From NCBI GenBank assembly GCA_007922305.1, contig ML677328.1:8852620-8916619 (forward strand): a stretch of 64,000 nt of DNA, written 5' to 3'. Source of the stretch: Dermatemys mawii. Lineage: Eukaryota; Chordata; Testudines; Dermatemydidae. The translations under genes were made by a program, and so were the position numbers. Shown here one piece after another: positions 22,887 through 36,560 of the stretch; positions within the stretch are counted from its first letter, which is position 1; each line of letters begins with the position of its first letter. The notes below the pieces were generated by a model. The model did no database searches. It worked only from the letters and a program-made list of their open reading frames with translations, and was not told where the DNA came from.

Positions 22887-25800
22887 GCGAGCTAAATTCT
22901 TCACTGTTAGAAATTTATGGTAGCATTTCAGTTTATTGGCACAGTAAAAGACTAGTCATGTTAACATCTCTGGATATAAAATGATAATCTGGTTTTAAGC
23001 ATGCACCCTCTCTCAAGCTCATTCAACTGAGAATCATGGAAAAAATATTTCATTTGCTTTTGAACTATTTTTTGCTGTTTATAGTTCAATATTTTTTGTA
23101 TCTAATTCTCTTCTCTTCTTCATTACCAGCCCTGGAAGATACAGTAGGTGTTTATGACAGCACTGTTATGCAAGCTGTCCATCTGCACAGTTTTGTTTCA
23201 CTTCTATGCCTCAGTAAAATTGGCAAACCACTGGGTGGGCAGACTGCCACATGGGCATAAAGGACTGCAAGAAAAAGACAAGAATAAGTATTTGTATGCA
23301 TGACTGATGGATCTGCCTGAAGTTTTCAGTCATGCACCTATAAAGCAGGCTTTTGGTTCCAGCAAAACAGGATTAATGTTACACATTATGTGCAGCACAC
23401 AGTTAAGTCTCACATTTCTATTAATCCACACAAACCTTTTAATTTGTTAGCACTGATTCTCTTCTCAATATACTCACTAAAACATTATATGATTCAATTC
23501 ATAGAAACGTGCAGTCAAATACACTACAGTGTTGTGATAAAAAACATTCAGACTGAAAAGGATCTAATATCAAACAAGTAGCTGGCATATAAAATCTGTT
23601 CTATGTCTACTAGAAGATTATTCTCTATTCATTCTCATGCACATCCTCCAATGGATGGCATCTAGCCTGAAAGGCATGTGAATTCAACAAGGCAACTAAG
23701 AACGTTGTTACATTTGGAATTACATCAAAATGGGGCTGTGAATTCACAATACGTATAAAAAGCAAGCCACAGGATGTGTACTGCTTTGCTCAGAGATTCT
23801 GAAATCCTCTTCCACAAAGACATGTATCCTTAAAACAGGCCAAATGACAGGTGTAGCTGCACCGCTGGGCAAGAAAGCACCACCTGGGTTCTTTGATATT
23901 ACTATCTACTCCAAAAAACTGAGGACTAAGGGAGGCATAAAAGTGCCCTCAGTCTCAGTAAAGTGGGTTTTCATAAGTATAAGGCAGGTAACATGGGGCC
24001 ACTCTGTATAATTTTCTCGCATTCTATCCTTTCCCTTTGCAGGTGACTGAGATAACAAGCAAACAATAAGCAACAGAAATTGTGATGTACTCCACCATTT
24101 TGTGGATACCCTGGATAAACAAATATAATATTGGGATTGGTGTGTCACTGGTCAATAAATTAGCTGTAGCAAACCTTGAATATATTTATCCTTCCGAATA
24201 CTAACAGTTGCATCAGATATCACACACGTAATCCAACTGATCGAGAAATGCACTCTAGCTCATTTGTGAATTTAACCCACGGAACACTGTTTAAAAAACA
24301 TAGCTGGTGCTCTTTTTCATTTCTCTGGCACCAAGAGATACAAAACAAACCCAATTGCACATACTATCAGGCATTCCCTTGGCACAGACTCCTTTCTGGT
24401 TAAATTTATTTCACATACATTATTAAAACATTTTCTCTCTTTTAATATGCATAGGTTAACTTATAATGAAAGGTATTGCATACTGGGTTGACAATGGAAA
24501 TCATGGCCTTCCATTACTCCACAGTGGAGGCAACAACTGGTTAAAGTTCTCCACCATGACTCTGTTTCATTTGTGTGCCAAATCGCTGATACAGGAGGAC
24601 AACCAAGGTGAGAAAATATTCCAGTCTCTATGGCCCCTCAGCTCTCAGACTGCTCTGAACAGTGATGGGGGTTTCACTGTCGGCACTAGATTAAAGATTA
24701 AAGACTGAATCGTTTAAGCACTTTTAATAGAAACAGAAATGCACCTATTCATATTTGTATTTGGTCTGGAAAAATGAAGTATCTATGCTCCTTGGCAAAT
24801 ATAACCCAACCAACTTGTTATGATGCCCTGTGGTGGCTGAGACACAGACAGAGGTTGATAAGCCTTGTGACTATATCGGTAAGAGAAATGATATTAGAGA
24901 AGATGGATACCACAAACAGTGGATTGATATGATAATCTTCTAAATGGAAGAGACTGAAGTACAATTCTTGTGCATCAACTAGCTCAGTAATCTTAACTCC
25001 AAAATAAGACAACAATTTTATTTTATTGTTAACAAATATCGCTTTAAGCAAGTAGCTATTAGAAGAAACAATTATTCCCAGAACAAAGAATCTTTAGGAA
25101 AACCGAAGGCATTGTGTAGTTAGTATTTGCAGAGCTACATTATGACTGGGATAAATGCAAAGTGGCACCACTCTTTATGAAGCTTGAAAGAGAAGTTCAA
25201 ACCCTATCTTGGATTGTGATATATCATAATAAAAAAAGGTAATAAATGAGAATGAAAAAATCAGGAATATGAATGCAGATAATCTTTAGAACCTGCTGCC
25301 TTTCCTCTTTCTAAAAAACAGACTTATTTTCCTTGTAAAACCTTGATTAAAATAATTGTTAAATTTAAATAGTCAGAAGTATTTAAAATCAGTGTTCTAA
25401 AACCATCATTTAAAAACAATCTTTCTAATTTTAAAAATATTGCTGGCAGTTGTCTGCAACTTAAAGCAGAAAGATGGAAACAGCAAGTGAAAATAATGTA
25501 TCTATTTCTAATACTTAATTTATACATTATTTGTTCAATAAAAAGTGCATTTAAAAAGGGAAATTCCATCAATATTTAACACTTCCAATGTCTAGGCACT
25601 ACTGAAACATAGTAGGAGAATATTATGATGAATGGCTGTTATGAAGAGATACTGGTAGCATCGTTCTTAACTGAACGTGTTGTAAATTTCAAGCCAATCC
25701 CATCACAGTTTCAGTATAGTTTGCTAGCATTTCCCACAATGAAAAGAAAGAGTTAAAAGTCATAGATAATTTAAAGAAAGAACCAAACTGGTTTTAATAC

Positions 25801-28489
25801 CACAATGAAGAGTAACCAAAGTTACCCAATCTTCTTTGAACAACACTAAAATGATGGTCCCCATCCAGCATAAATCACCAACAATCCAGTAGAGCGAATG
25901 AACACATACTGATTTATTCCAAGTGAGGATGTAGCTCAGGATTAATGAATTACAATAATTATCACAATAATTTAATTTGCTATGTTCTTGAATAGAATTC
26001 AGATATGACAAGACACTCAGACATTAGCATCTTCATTTGTCACTCACTGGGCCTGATTCTCCTCTCCATTATTCCAGTTTTATGCCAGAGTATGGACAGT
26101 TAATGCACAATAAGTTGGGGTGTAAATCTACAGCACTCTAGTATGTCACAAAATAAGTTGCTGTGAGGACCTTCCTACCATGCACTAGAAGTTCCATAGT
26201 GGCTTAGGTCACAGAGCAATACAGGACAATTACTTTGTGGTAGCAGGGTCAACATGGCCAGATAGCATCTGCATCCTAGAGCATTTCAGATTTACACCCC
26301 AGCTTGCTGAATACTAAACTCTCTATAAAGCCATGCCCCCAGTGTAATGCCATTGAATTCAATGGAGCTATGCTGATTTATACCAACTGAATATATGGCC
26401 CACTGAACATAGGGATCTGAAATCTGTGCACTTTCCAACATATGTATTTGTACTTTAGTCAACAGGATGTGTTAAGAAATTTTGACTTTAACTAATGAGG
26501 CAAGGACTGTATAAGGAGGTAAGTAATGTTTAACTTTAACCACTGAATTTTCTCTTCTAAACAGTAAAAAATATTGGAGATAGTTCAAGCTGCAATGTTC
26601 CAATGTGTAGCCAAACTTTTGCAAAGTCTGAGGAAATTTAGAAATGAAGGGTCTCTCAAATTAAAAAACAGTGAAAGTCAATGCATCAAATAACAGCGAA
26701 GGCCACTAATATAATGTATAATAATATATTTCAGTGTCAGATTTATAATCAGTTGGAAAAGACCCTTCATTTTAGTAGCATTATGTATTTCTTAAGCAAT
26801 AATCCAAGTCAAATGCTGTACAGTTACAGATACAGCAGGGGAAAGAACCATCAGCAACTGTGCTGAGAAGCACAATGCTTATATACAATAAATAATATTT
26901 TGCAAATATCTATGAAATTTTCATTTCCCCTAGTAAGTACAGCTTTCCAAAGTGAAAATGGTGAAATTCTGTCTTCTTGGCAAAAACATGAATATTTATA
27001 AATTTGCTCTAAAATGTTGCAATGGCATGATACTTCTGTGCCGCAAAAACTGCCTTTGAAAATCTGAGGGGAAAAGAAAATGAAAATGTTTTCTTAGTAA
27101 TATTAATAATGATAACAATTTTGTTGATGATAATCATACTAGATAGTGCTGCTTCCAGAACTGATGGTGTTCAATACCTCTAGGATTTGCTTAGTACCTT
27201 CCAGGATTGAACACATACTGCAAAATTCCTTGATAAAGTATTTGAAGTACAAGACCTAACTGCCCTGCCAGGAGTATTAACATGAAACAGAATTTATATA
27301 TAAAAATAAAAAGATAGCCTGCGTCATTCATTTCTGTTTATTAAAGATAATGACATTAATGACATTCTGATACATTTCATGTATTTTATATTACCCCTTG
27401 CTAGTTTTCCTTGCCCTGAGAGAGCACACAGAATACTGAAATAGGTATTTGCATTCATGTGGCTGCCAAATAATTTTGTCAGTGTAGCGAAAATTTGTTA
27501 TAGAGGCAGTTTCTAGAGATAACTGTGGTATATGCTACTGAGCAAAACCCAACTAGATGACAAAATCCAGGCAAAGATGGAAAGGAGAAAAGAAAAAAGC
27601 TAAATATCTTACTTAACTTTTAAAATTGACATTAACTCTTTGAGCTAGATATTAATATAGCATAACAAGGGACTCTCTTGTACTCTTAATTCAAGGAAGT
27701 AAAGTACAGAGCTATAAGCTACTCATTATTCTATTTCAGAAAGGTGAATTTTAATAATGTAAATTCACATTTTCTTTTCCTTTATTACTGATTTAGACAT
27801 AAGACAACAGTGGGTCTTTTAAATAACCTTCTAGAATTGTGCTAAATTGACCAGTGTAGCCACAAGCATAGCTTTAACTTGGAAACTGACATGAAGAAGA
27901 AAAAAAAAATGGAACACCCTCCCCCCGCCAATGGCCCCTGCCAGTGGCTTTGCAGTCAATCTTTAGTTAGTCTGCATTAAGAAAGCTAGTCCTAAATTGC
28001 TGGAATATTTTTAAATATCAAAAGACAAGTTAAAAATCCATTATTTATATAGTAATTTCTTCCTCTTCTTATTTACTACTATATTATAGATTGCTTACAT
28101 AATGCTCAGAATCTCAGCTACAATTGTGATAGGGTCATATACAATCCTAGATAGCAAGAAAGAACAGTGCCTTTTTGTGCTTCCATGACCCTGTTTATTA
28201 ATTATCACCTTCATTACATAGGCTTATATCTGCTAACTTTATTCACACTAGTTACCCTAGTCAAAACAGGATTACTCAACAGTAAAGCAAGCAGGATTTG
28301 GTGAATAATTACAGTTATGCAATGATTTTAATATGCAGCCCGTTGTGTACTCTAATTATTGAACTAGATTAGCCTGCTTTAAATGAATATATACAGTTGT
28401 GCTGTAATGCTTACTTTACTAAAAACACATAATACTATATTTTTTTTTAACTCAACATCCATTTGAGGAGCTAGGAGCATTTAGAAAAG
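22887..28489. other. AT-rich sequence, no gene recognised
   Basis: No transposon ends, coding domains or RNA genes were recognised. Open frames are short and of low-complexity composition. A dispersed motif copy ('ccattgaattcaatggagct', 26350-26369) is the only repeated feature noted. Confidence 0.5.
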
Positions 28490-28625
28490 TGTATATAATT
28501 ATTCCCAGTTTACAGATGGGTAAATTGAGAATCAGGGAAGCTAAGTGATATGCTAGTGTAACACTGCAAGCCAGTAGCAAAGTCTGGAAGAGAACCCAGG
28601 TAACCTGAATTCCAGTCTCCTCCTC
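28490..28625 (+). mobile_element. MIR SINE relic
   Basis: The order 'tattcccagtttacagatgg', 'gaagctaagtgatatgctag', 'gcaagccagtagcaaagtct' and 'gaacccaggtaacctgaatt' follows the MIR core and 3' region. It is diverged and without visible target duplication. Confidence 0.7.
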
Positions 28626-31234
28626 CACTCTCCCTCCACCCCAACAAAACGCCATTCTTCCTCAGACAGTAAATTTAGTATCCTAAACTGGGTGTGACTT
28701 GCTCTTGCTGAAATGTTATCCACATCTCTCTGCTACTTTACATTACTGAGATATCTGTCACTTTCCACCTTATATTATTATGTATCAAATCTCAAAAGAG
28801 TGCAATGCACTTTGCAGACAGCCACAACATATTCAGTCTCTCTGACTGAAAGAATTTATAATGCAGCTACTGCCAAATATGGATATACTGAACAAGTAGC
28901 ACATACAAAGAGAATCCTTTTTAGTTGAGACAACCCAGGGCATGGCCTTTTGTCTACATTACATGGATTCCCTGATAACCACAAGATACTACAATAAATA
29001 CACGAGATAGGCTGAGGTGGTTCCACAACATTGTCATGTGGGTTTACAACAGTGCAACAAATGCAGCATTATAACAGTGTAGCGAATGCACAAAAGTAAC
29101 CTAACTTCCTTTACCAGAAAAATATTCATATGATGTATCTATCCCTGCACATGTACAAGACACACTGAAATACATACATGAAAAGCAAGACATAAGAGTA
29201 GGATTCTTATATGTGTTTCCATCATCCTACAGTCCATATGTAAACCAGATGCTCTTCTGATTTAAAACGGGATAACGGCATTGACTGCACTTACCATTTG
29301 AGGATCTATCAGTAAATGTAGCTAGACTATCATTATGCATAGCAAACATACATCTTGTAACTCTGTATCAAAAATGTTACATATTAATTTAATTTTAGAA
29401 GGTTTTGAGCCACATCAACAGACACAGCTTAAGGGTTTTAAGCCCTTGTAATATATCTAGCTTCTGTGCCCACGCTCTTTTTTCCATTGTAAATGTTGTT
29501 TTTTTGAAGCTCTTTAGCTTCACTGTATTGTTCCAGAATGAATCACTTTGATCTGACATATCTAGGGAGATAAAAGAAATTGCCTTATATTTATTACCAT
29601 GGAGATTGTGGACATAGTCCTATCACCTAGCTATCGTCATGGTTGCGTCAGAGTTTTAAACAACATTGTTTGTTCATTCATTCTCTGCTTAAATGCCACA
29701 TTACTGCCTGAAAAATTCCATACTGAGATACTGAAAATATCACTCAATTCCCTTAACATTTTTAAAACAACAAAGCCAGATTCTGAGGTAGCATAAATCA
29801 GTGCAGTTCCATTGAAATCGATGTGGCTACACCAATTAACATCAAATGAGGATCTGGGCTTCAATTTTCTAGGTTATTCACATTTAAATTAATGCAGAAG
29901 CACTTCCACTGGATGGAATGGGAAAGAATCTAAAATATTTGTTAATGATATCTGACAGTATTCAATTATACTGATGAAAATAAAAGGCTCAACATCTGGA
30001 AGACTATGGTAGCTTCATAGTCAAAGAAGCTGTGCTTGATTCAACAGCTAGTAGCCCAAAAAGTAATATAAAGAAGGCAATATGAGGCCTTGGGTCAACA
30101 TTTGAGGCTGAATACTGTTGTTCCTTCCATTCTGAACATCAGTTCCAGCTGTGATCTGGATAGCAACATCAGGATGATTCCTGGAGCAATACACTTACTG
30201 TACCCAGTTCTAGATTGCCTTCTACCTGCACAGTCATTCACACTTGTGCAAAGTGGATGTAAAATACTATCTTTCCATTCAATACTCACTCTGCACTATC
30301 TCAGTTACAAGGCATGGGAACATCAGCTCTATTAAATGTATTTACCTAGGCATCTATCCTAAAGGTGGAGCTCCTCAATTCACTAAGACAATCCAGCCTA
30401 TCGTATGAAAGAGACCCCCAAAGAAAATTATATATGAATAAAAGAAGATCTTTTACAATAACCGCCAATAGACATGGAAAGTGATATTAACAGCAGCAAC
30501 ATGTTGCTTTACTTTTATTTTTTAATTGGCATCTGTGGGATTTGCTTTATTGATCCTAGTTCTCCAATCACAGCTACACCCTGAATATTTTTCCTGGCCT
30601 TGAAATAATTGTCTGTACTGTTGCAGCACTGACTGATGAATCAGGTATCATAATGACCAGTTTCAGGGCATCTTAGCTTTCTATTTTCTTAGGATCAATA
30701 CAGCTTATATGCCTAAACCTAAAAAACAAAAGTATTTCTATTGTGTTGATTTAGTAATTTGTCCACAATACAAGTAAGAAGCTATTGGAAAACTCAATAA
30801 ACAGAAAAAAAAATGTGTTAATTGAAGCAAAATAAATAAATAAAGTTTTTGTTGACCAGTGACCGCTACAAAACTGAACTGAATGCTACAGACTTTTCAG
30901 ATAAATGCTTTTCTGTTCAGACAAATTATTATTATTGGAAATGCACTAAATGCACTACCAGAAGGCATTCCCATCCTACAGTGATAAGCACAATATAAAA
31001 ATCTACATAGAATAAAACTGAAAGCCATCAGACTTTATTTAGTTCTCTGCTACCATAGACATTTATTTCTGTTCTTTGCAATTTAAAACGCCATCAAGCG
31101 GTAACTTACCAAGTAAATATCAAGTAGAAATACAAAAATAAAATGGTCACCATGCAAGCACATGTGCCATTCTGGCATGAGGTAATTACTAACTGTTTTT
31201 CTGCTTAAATCTAATATTTCTTCTGATGCTGCTT
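28626..31234. other. AT-rich sequence, no gene recognised
   Basis: Only a dispersed motif copy around 29790-29870 stands out. No coding domain was seen. Confidence 0.5.
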
Positions 31235-31785
31235 TGGGCTACAGTAGCCCTCTCCTGGGGATGGGAGGAGGACTTAAAAGGAAGGAACTCTACTCAGATG
31301 AGGGCAACCTTGGGAAGGGAATAGGCTTTTGTGTTCACCTCTCCCTGAGGTCTGATCGCTAACAAAGCCACTTCCTTTGCAGAAAGGAGGAGAACATGGC
31401 CTCATTGAGCTAAGTTTAGGAAAGAGACTGAGACTTATATTGGAGACTTGGTGGCCTCTGGGTGGGCAGCAATACTTTCAAGGTGCTATGTATAAAAGAG
31501 ACCAATTTCCTTACTGCACGCACCTGCAGGTTTCTTTTCTTTTCCTTTACGCTATATTTAATCTTGCTTGCTGACTGTGGGCTGTTTTGTTTATTTACCT
31601 GGGAACCTGAGAGGGGAAGAAACAGCCAGGAGGCCTCAGCCAGAGGGTCACACGCTGGACCTGCTAGACTGACAATGCCCCGCAGCGCCTGTGGGGTGGG
31701 AGTGGGGGCAGTAATTGGAGCCAAACACTTGTGACCCCCGTGTAGCTTCTGGAGCGGGTGCTCTGCCAAAGACAGAGTCATTACA
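31235..31785 (+). mobile_element. LTR-like GC-richer repeat
   Basis: This island is GC-richer than its flanks and carries TATAAAAG at 31493-31500, then a pyrimidine tract and a GC-rich 3' half ending in 'gacagagtcattacag'. The composition and the TATA position resemble a Gypsy-type LTR, and I recognise the 3' half as dispersed repeat text. Termini and target duplications are not clear. Frames on both strands are chance. Confidence 0.35.
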
Positions 31786-33459
31786 GTATCTTAAATACTA
31801 TTCTTTACAGTTTCAAAGACAGAGATTTTAGGTGCAGTCACACGTGGTTATAAAAGGAATCTCCACTTCTTCTTCTGCTACAATACACCTATCTCAAACC
31901 CCAATTCTACAATTCAAATTAGAGTCCTTCAAATGTCTGTCTTCTGATCAAATCCTCTGCATTTATGAGCCTCAGCTTTCTTCCAAAATGGCTTCACAAA
32001 CATTATTTAAGCCCCATCATACCCATTGGGAGAGAAATAAGTTAGGGGTCTTTTCCACCCTCCTTCTATTGCTTCATTATTTATTTTTAAATTGACTTTC
32101 ACCAGAACTGTGGGTGTTCCACACCTCTAAAAACCAGGACCTACAGTCTAGAGTTAAGCACCCAAAATTGAAGGCCCTGAGGAGTCCCATTGAGCCATGG
32201 GACTACTCAGTGTGCATAAGGCTAAATAAAAAAAGTTCCTGGTGGAAAGCTGTCCTCACAGATGACACCTCAGCCACTGACCATCTTGCTGGCAGCAAGG
32301 ACAGAGGGTCAAGAAATGAATAGGGGCATATTTTCCCATGTCTAGAGGTGGTACCTGTATGCTGGGACAGGAGCATCTTGGCAGGCTCCCTGTAGGAAAG
32401 CTCGCACTGTTTGTGTCCCATGTTGTATAGTAATGAAATGTATATAAAAATATTCCTCCAGTCTCCAATGTTGTTTATGCAGCTCTTTCCATTTAAAGCT
32501 TAAACACTGTACATGTAGCAATGGGACAGGTTCTAGAACCAGACATAGACAGACAGAATTATTTTGCTGACTCATAATGATACCAGGTGCTAAGACATCC
32601 ATCCATCCCTCCCGCCACCCCATACCTCCTGTTGATTATCCCTGGCAGCCAGACCAGGTAAATTGTGTTAGCATAAACCCTGGACTATAACACCACCTTG
32701 TCCTCTCTCTGAAGCAAAAAAGAACTAGGGGTGGAGACAAAGGGGTTCTACAGAGAAAATCCTACAGAACAGACAACTTCAGGAAAAACACTGAGACTGA
32801 GATTTATATTTTACTTTGTTGCAATTTAAGATATTAACAGAGAAATCCCCCACTAAATCTGGACCAGATCCAGCAGTTTAGATGAAACTACAAACTAATT
32901 TCATACACATCACCAAACAGGCACTTTGGAGCCACAGTACTGATCTAGGCTGGATTTGAAGGACAATTTAGAGGTGAACAGATATATATCACAAACTGAG
33001 ACTCCTCCCCTCCCCCTGTGCACATGTATTCTGATAGTTAACTATCAGACATCAGCACTGTCCCACCTAATCAAACTGGACATAATCCTTCAAATTCTGA
33101 GAGAAAAAATATGGAGTAAATTCTTGATAAAGCCAATGTATAGGTAATCCTGGAAATAGGAGAGAGAACTTGAAACAGGCAACTGTAGGAACAGAAAGAC
33201 TGCCACATTAAATATATGTGCAATGTTTTCATTGTATGTATTTAGATTCCAGTAACAACATTTAAAAGGCCTCGATCCAAGGCTCTAGCATCCTAACACA
33301 CCAATAACACCACAATCAAACCTCAAGAGCAATAAATAATCAATTAAACAGGAACTCAGTCACCTTCAAAAACCCTTTATAGGATGCACACCAAAAAAAC
33401 CCCTCAGTCCGCTTAAAAAACCTGATCATTCAACATGTCTTTTTCAGCATGCTCAGATG

Positions 33460-33690
33460 GCCATCAAATGTGGGTTACTTCAGTTCAAGACAGGAAGCGA
33501 ATTCCAAGTCTCCGAGCCCTCGCAAAGAGTGCCTTGCCAGTTGTGCGCTCTCACTCGTGCTCTCTCTCTCTCTCTCTCTCCCCTCATGCAGGCTGGTCTC
33601 AGGCCATTAGATGGCTTTACAGATCAGAGCCAATACCTTAAACTCTACCTGGAACCCAATAAGCCAGCTGTTCCATGTAGTTGAATTGCA
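33460..33690 (+). mobile_element. Possible ancient L3/CR1-like LINE 3' fragment
   Basis: The text 'agcgaattccaagtctccga' and 'accttaaactctacctggaa' with 'cccaataagccagctgttcc' resembles an old LINE 3' region in which a 'total length of text ... aattccaaag ... cctggaaccca' order recurs. Recognition is weak, and the CT repeat has expanded within it. Confidence 0.3.
33560..33582. repeat. (CT)n microsatellite
   Basis: About eleven CT units form a simple polypyrimidine run. Confidence 0.9.
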
Positions 33691-35108
33691 AACGCTGCAG
33701 GAACCATAACTTTGAATTTCTTGATTGTTTTCAACTTTAATTTTCACCCATAATGTTGCACTAACAAGGTTTGGCTTTGGGGTTTTATTCATTTGATTTT
33801 ATTTATTTTTAAAATCAAAAATAAGAGCTGTGACTGCACATTGATCACTACAGGACAGATCCTTCACTCCGTCATACTGGCATCACTTCCAGCTGTGTGA
33901 TTTATGAGATCTACACCATGGCACACTGTTCAAAACATAATGCAAACTCATGCCCCATTCATGACTACTTCACATTTTTCAAACGCTACTTTATAATCTA
34001 TTCAAATACTCCAAAGCCCCTTTCTTTCTTGAACTGACAGAATCCTGTTCTTGGAGAAATGGAGGCTCTTCAGAATCCCACTGATGCTGAGAGATCTCCC
34101 AAAAGGAATATGGTTTAGGCAAAAATACTGACATTTTTCTTCAAACGAAAATGTTCACATTCTGCTTTCTGAGAAAGGCAGATCTGAAGGCAACTCAGTG
34201 AGTATAAATTACAATTTATCTCAGTAGGAATAACTTATGCTCCCGAGCCACATTAAGCATGTAGCCAAGAAGGAGCTGTCTGACTATATGAAGTTTTACA
34301 CATCTTTCAACTAATTTAGATATCTAAAGCAAAATTTAGCACCCCAGGAACATCATAAAGATTTGCACTCTCTAGTGGGCTCTGGGTTCATAAACCAATG
34401 AATGGATTACATTGATCCATAAATGTATTCCGTTCATCTGTGACAGACACAGTCTTCATTTTACTGAAGTGCTTGAGAGAGCAATAAAAGAGAACAACGG
34501 AGATGCATTTCATGGCAGGAGGTACAGCTCTCTCTCAATGAAACAAAAGGCAAGCCACACACTGGCCTTCCATGACTTAAAACTCTGACCATTTTACACA
34601 GAAATGTTGCTCGGGAAACTCTGAACACAGCAAATCCATATAGATTTTAATTTGTGTTGTTCTCTTGTAGAGATCCACTAAAACTGCAAGGAGTAGAATT
34701 CAGCCCCAAATATTTAACAAAGAAAACTCAAAGCAGTTAATCACTACTATATAAAAAATGAGTGAAAAGTGGTTTCAAGTATTGATTCCATCCCAGAGTT
34801 CTCTTACCAACTTATGCAAACCATAGATAATTACAATGTACTGTTTCAGGTTGTAACTATTTTCTCCCTTGTTGCCCATTAAAAGATAAACAAATGGTAG
34901 ATCTAATTTACTGACTACAAGGGAAACAGTAACATTAATTGTACAAATTGTGCTTTTAAACACATGAAGTAAACAAACAAACAAAAAAAAGAAAAATATT
35001 TCCCTCCTCTTTTACATTTCAGTCGCACTAACCTTAGTGATTACTTGTAACCATACTGGGGAAAAATGTCACAGGAAGAAGTTTCAGAGTGGTAGCCATG
35101 TTAGTCTG

Positions 35109-35418
35109 TATCAGCCTCAACTAAAACCTCTCCAGAGCATCATCAACGATCTACAATGTATCCTGAAAGAAAATCTCTCACTTTCACAGACCTTGGGAAA
35201 CAGGCCAGTCCTTGCTTACAGACAGCCCCTCAACCTGAAGCAAATACTAACGAGCAACTACACACCACACAATAAAAACACCAACCCAGGAACCAAACTT
35301 TACAACCAACTCCAGTGCCAACTCTGTTCGCATATCTATTTAAGGGACACCATCACAGGATCTAATCACATCAGCCGCGCCAGCAGGGGCTGGCTCGTTC
35401 ACCTGCACATCTGCCAAT
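35109..35418 (+). pseudogene. Penelope-like ORF: RT-to-GIY-YIG linker and domain start
   Basis: The open frame contains 'NRPVLAYRQPLNLKQILTSN', the linker typical of Penelope-like proteins. It then shows a Cys-containing stretch with C-x-L-C and ends in the start of the GIY-YIG region. The codons run straight into the hAT insert at 35419, so the long apparent frame to 35717 is an artificial fusion. The retained part would lie C-terminal to the missing RT. Confidence 0.75.
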
Positions 35419-36312
35419 CAACGCTGGTGCATCCACTAGGCAAACTAGGTAGCCACCTAGGGTGCCAAAATTTGGGGGTGCCAAAAAGCAGTGCCCTACC
35501 CAGGGGGCTGGTCCTGGCCTCCCTGCCCCGTCTGAGGCACCAAGCGGCCCCTGCTGCACTGGGGCTTCCCAGGCGGCCGGCGCAGTTGCCCGGTTCAGCA
35601 AAAAAAAGCCAGCTTCCAAAGGCTCCGAAAAGCCAAAGTGGCATGCGAGCCCCATCTATAAAAAAGCTGGTGTGGCACAGGGGGGCAGCAGCCCTGCAAA
35701 GGCGGTGGCACTGCTAGCAAAAAGCAGCCATGCCCTCCCACCCCTCCTGCCCGGGCTGCAGCCCAGTGCCTCCCCCGCCCCCGGGGGCTCTTGCAGCAAA
35801 TGCACCGTGGGCATCGGCCCCTGTGCACGCCCGGCTCTTCTCTCGCCTTGCTCGGGCTCTGCGGCTTTTCTGCCTGTGTAAGCTGCCGCTGCTCGGCCCC
35901 GAGCCCCAGCCAGGAAATGATCAGCCTCTAAGGGCAGCCCACTCCCGCCGCACCTGGCTGCTTGTCATGGGCAAAACCCAAAAGCTAATGCAGGCGGTAA
36001 AAACAAAAACATTGGCATGGAATAAAAGCTGCTGCAGTGGCCCAAGCCAGACAAAGCCAGTAAGTAAACCCGCGGCTCGGCGGGGGGCGCTGGGGTGGGG
36101 TGGAAAGGGCTTGCGGGGGGCTGTGTACCCTCCAGGAAAACTCAGGGGATGGGAAGGGGGAAACCTGATCTGGGAAGCAGCCTCTGGGCATGTCTGGCCC
36201 CTGGGGTCTATAAAGGCTCGTTAAAATTTGCCCCTCAATAAACCAATGTGCAAGATGGGGGTGCAAGGTAAACGTTTTGCCTAGGGCACAAAATATCCTT
36301 GCAGAGGACCTG
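35419..36312. mobile_element. hAT-type insert inside the Penelope element, 8-bp TSD
   Basis: The 894-bp GC-rich insert is flanked by CTGCCAAT (35411-35418) and CTACCAAT (36313-36320), a 7-of-8 match. Removing the insert and one flank restores a continuous GIY-YIG codon order (…T-N-V-I-Y-A-I…), which fixes the boundaries. Ends are degenerate: CAACGCTGG at the left and, in inverse, CAGGTCCTC at the right, with a shared subterminal CTAGGCAAA in inverted orientation. There is no transposase; the several long frames inside are products of GC richness. Confidence 0.75.
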
Positions 36313-36560
36313 CTACCAATGTGATATATGCCATCGTGTGTCAGCAATGCCCTTCTGCTATGTACATTGGCCAAAACCCGGACAGTCTCTATGCAAAAGA
36401 ATAAATGGACACAAATCTGACATCAGGAATCATAACATTCAAAAACCAGTAGGAGAACACTTCAGTCTCCCTGGACACTCAATAACAGATCTAAAAGTGG
36501 CAATTATTCAATTAAAGAATATTCAAAAACAGACTCCAACATGAAACTGCAGAATTGGGA
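36313..36560 (+). pseudogene. Penelope-like GIY-YIG endonuclease, C-terminal part
   Basis: After the insert, one frame reads V-I-Y-A-I...M-Y-I-G-Q, the GIY-YIG core motif with I-Y in the first and Y-I-G in the second half. A one-base change near 36377 moves the rest to another frame, which holds 'RINGHKSDIRNHN' and 'VGEHFSLPGHS', standard downstream blocks of this family. GIY-YIG nucleases cut DNA and are thought to prime Penelope integration. This copy is inactive. Confidence 0.8.

Larger units (their letters stand above)
31786..35083. other. Mostly unassigned AT-rich sequence
   Basis: No gene was recognised. An old LINE-like segment with a CT repeat lies at 33460-33690 and is listed separately. 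Confidence 0.45.

Noticed and set aside
35037..35717. 226-codon open frame
   Set aside because: It joins Penelope coding sequence to the hAT insert across an insertion junction at 35419, so it is an artificial fusion and not one gene.
35462..36224. Overlapping 139- and 164-codon frames in GC-rich DNA
   Set aside because: They lie wholly inside the hAT insert, have proline/alanine-rich low-complexity composition and overlap in other frames on both strands.
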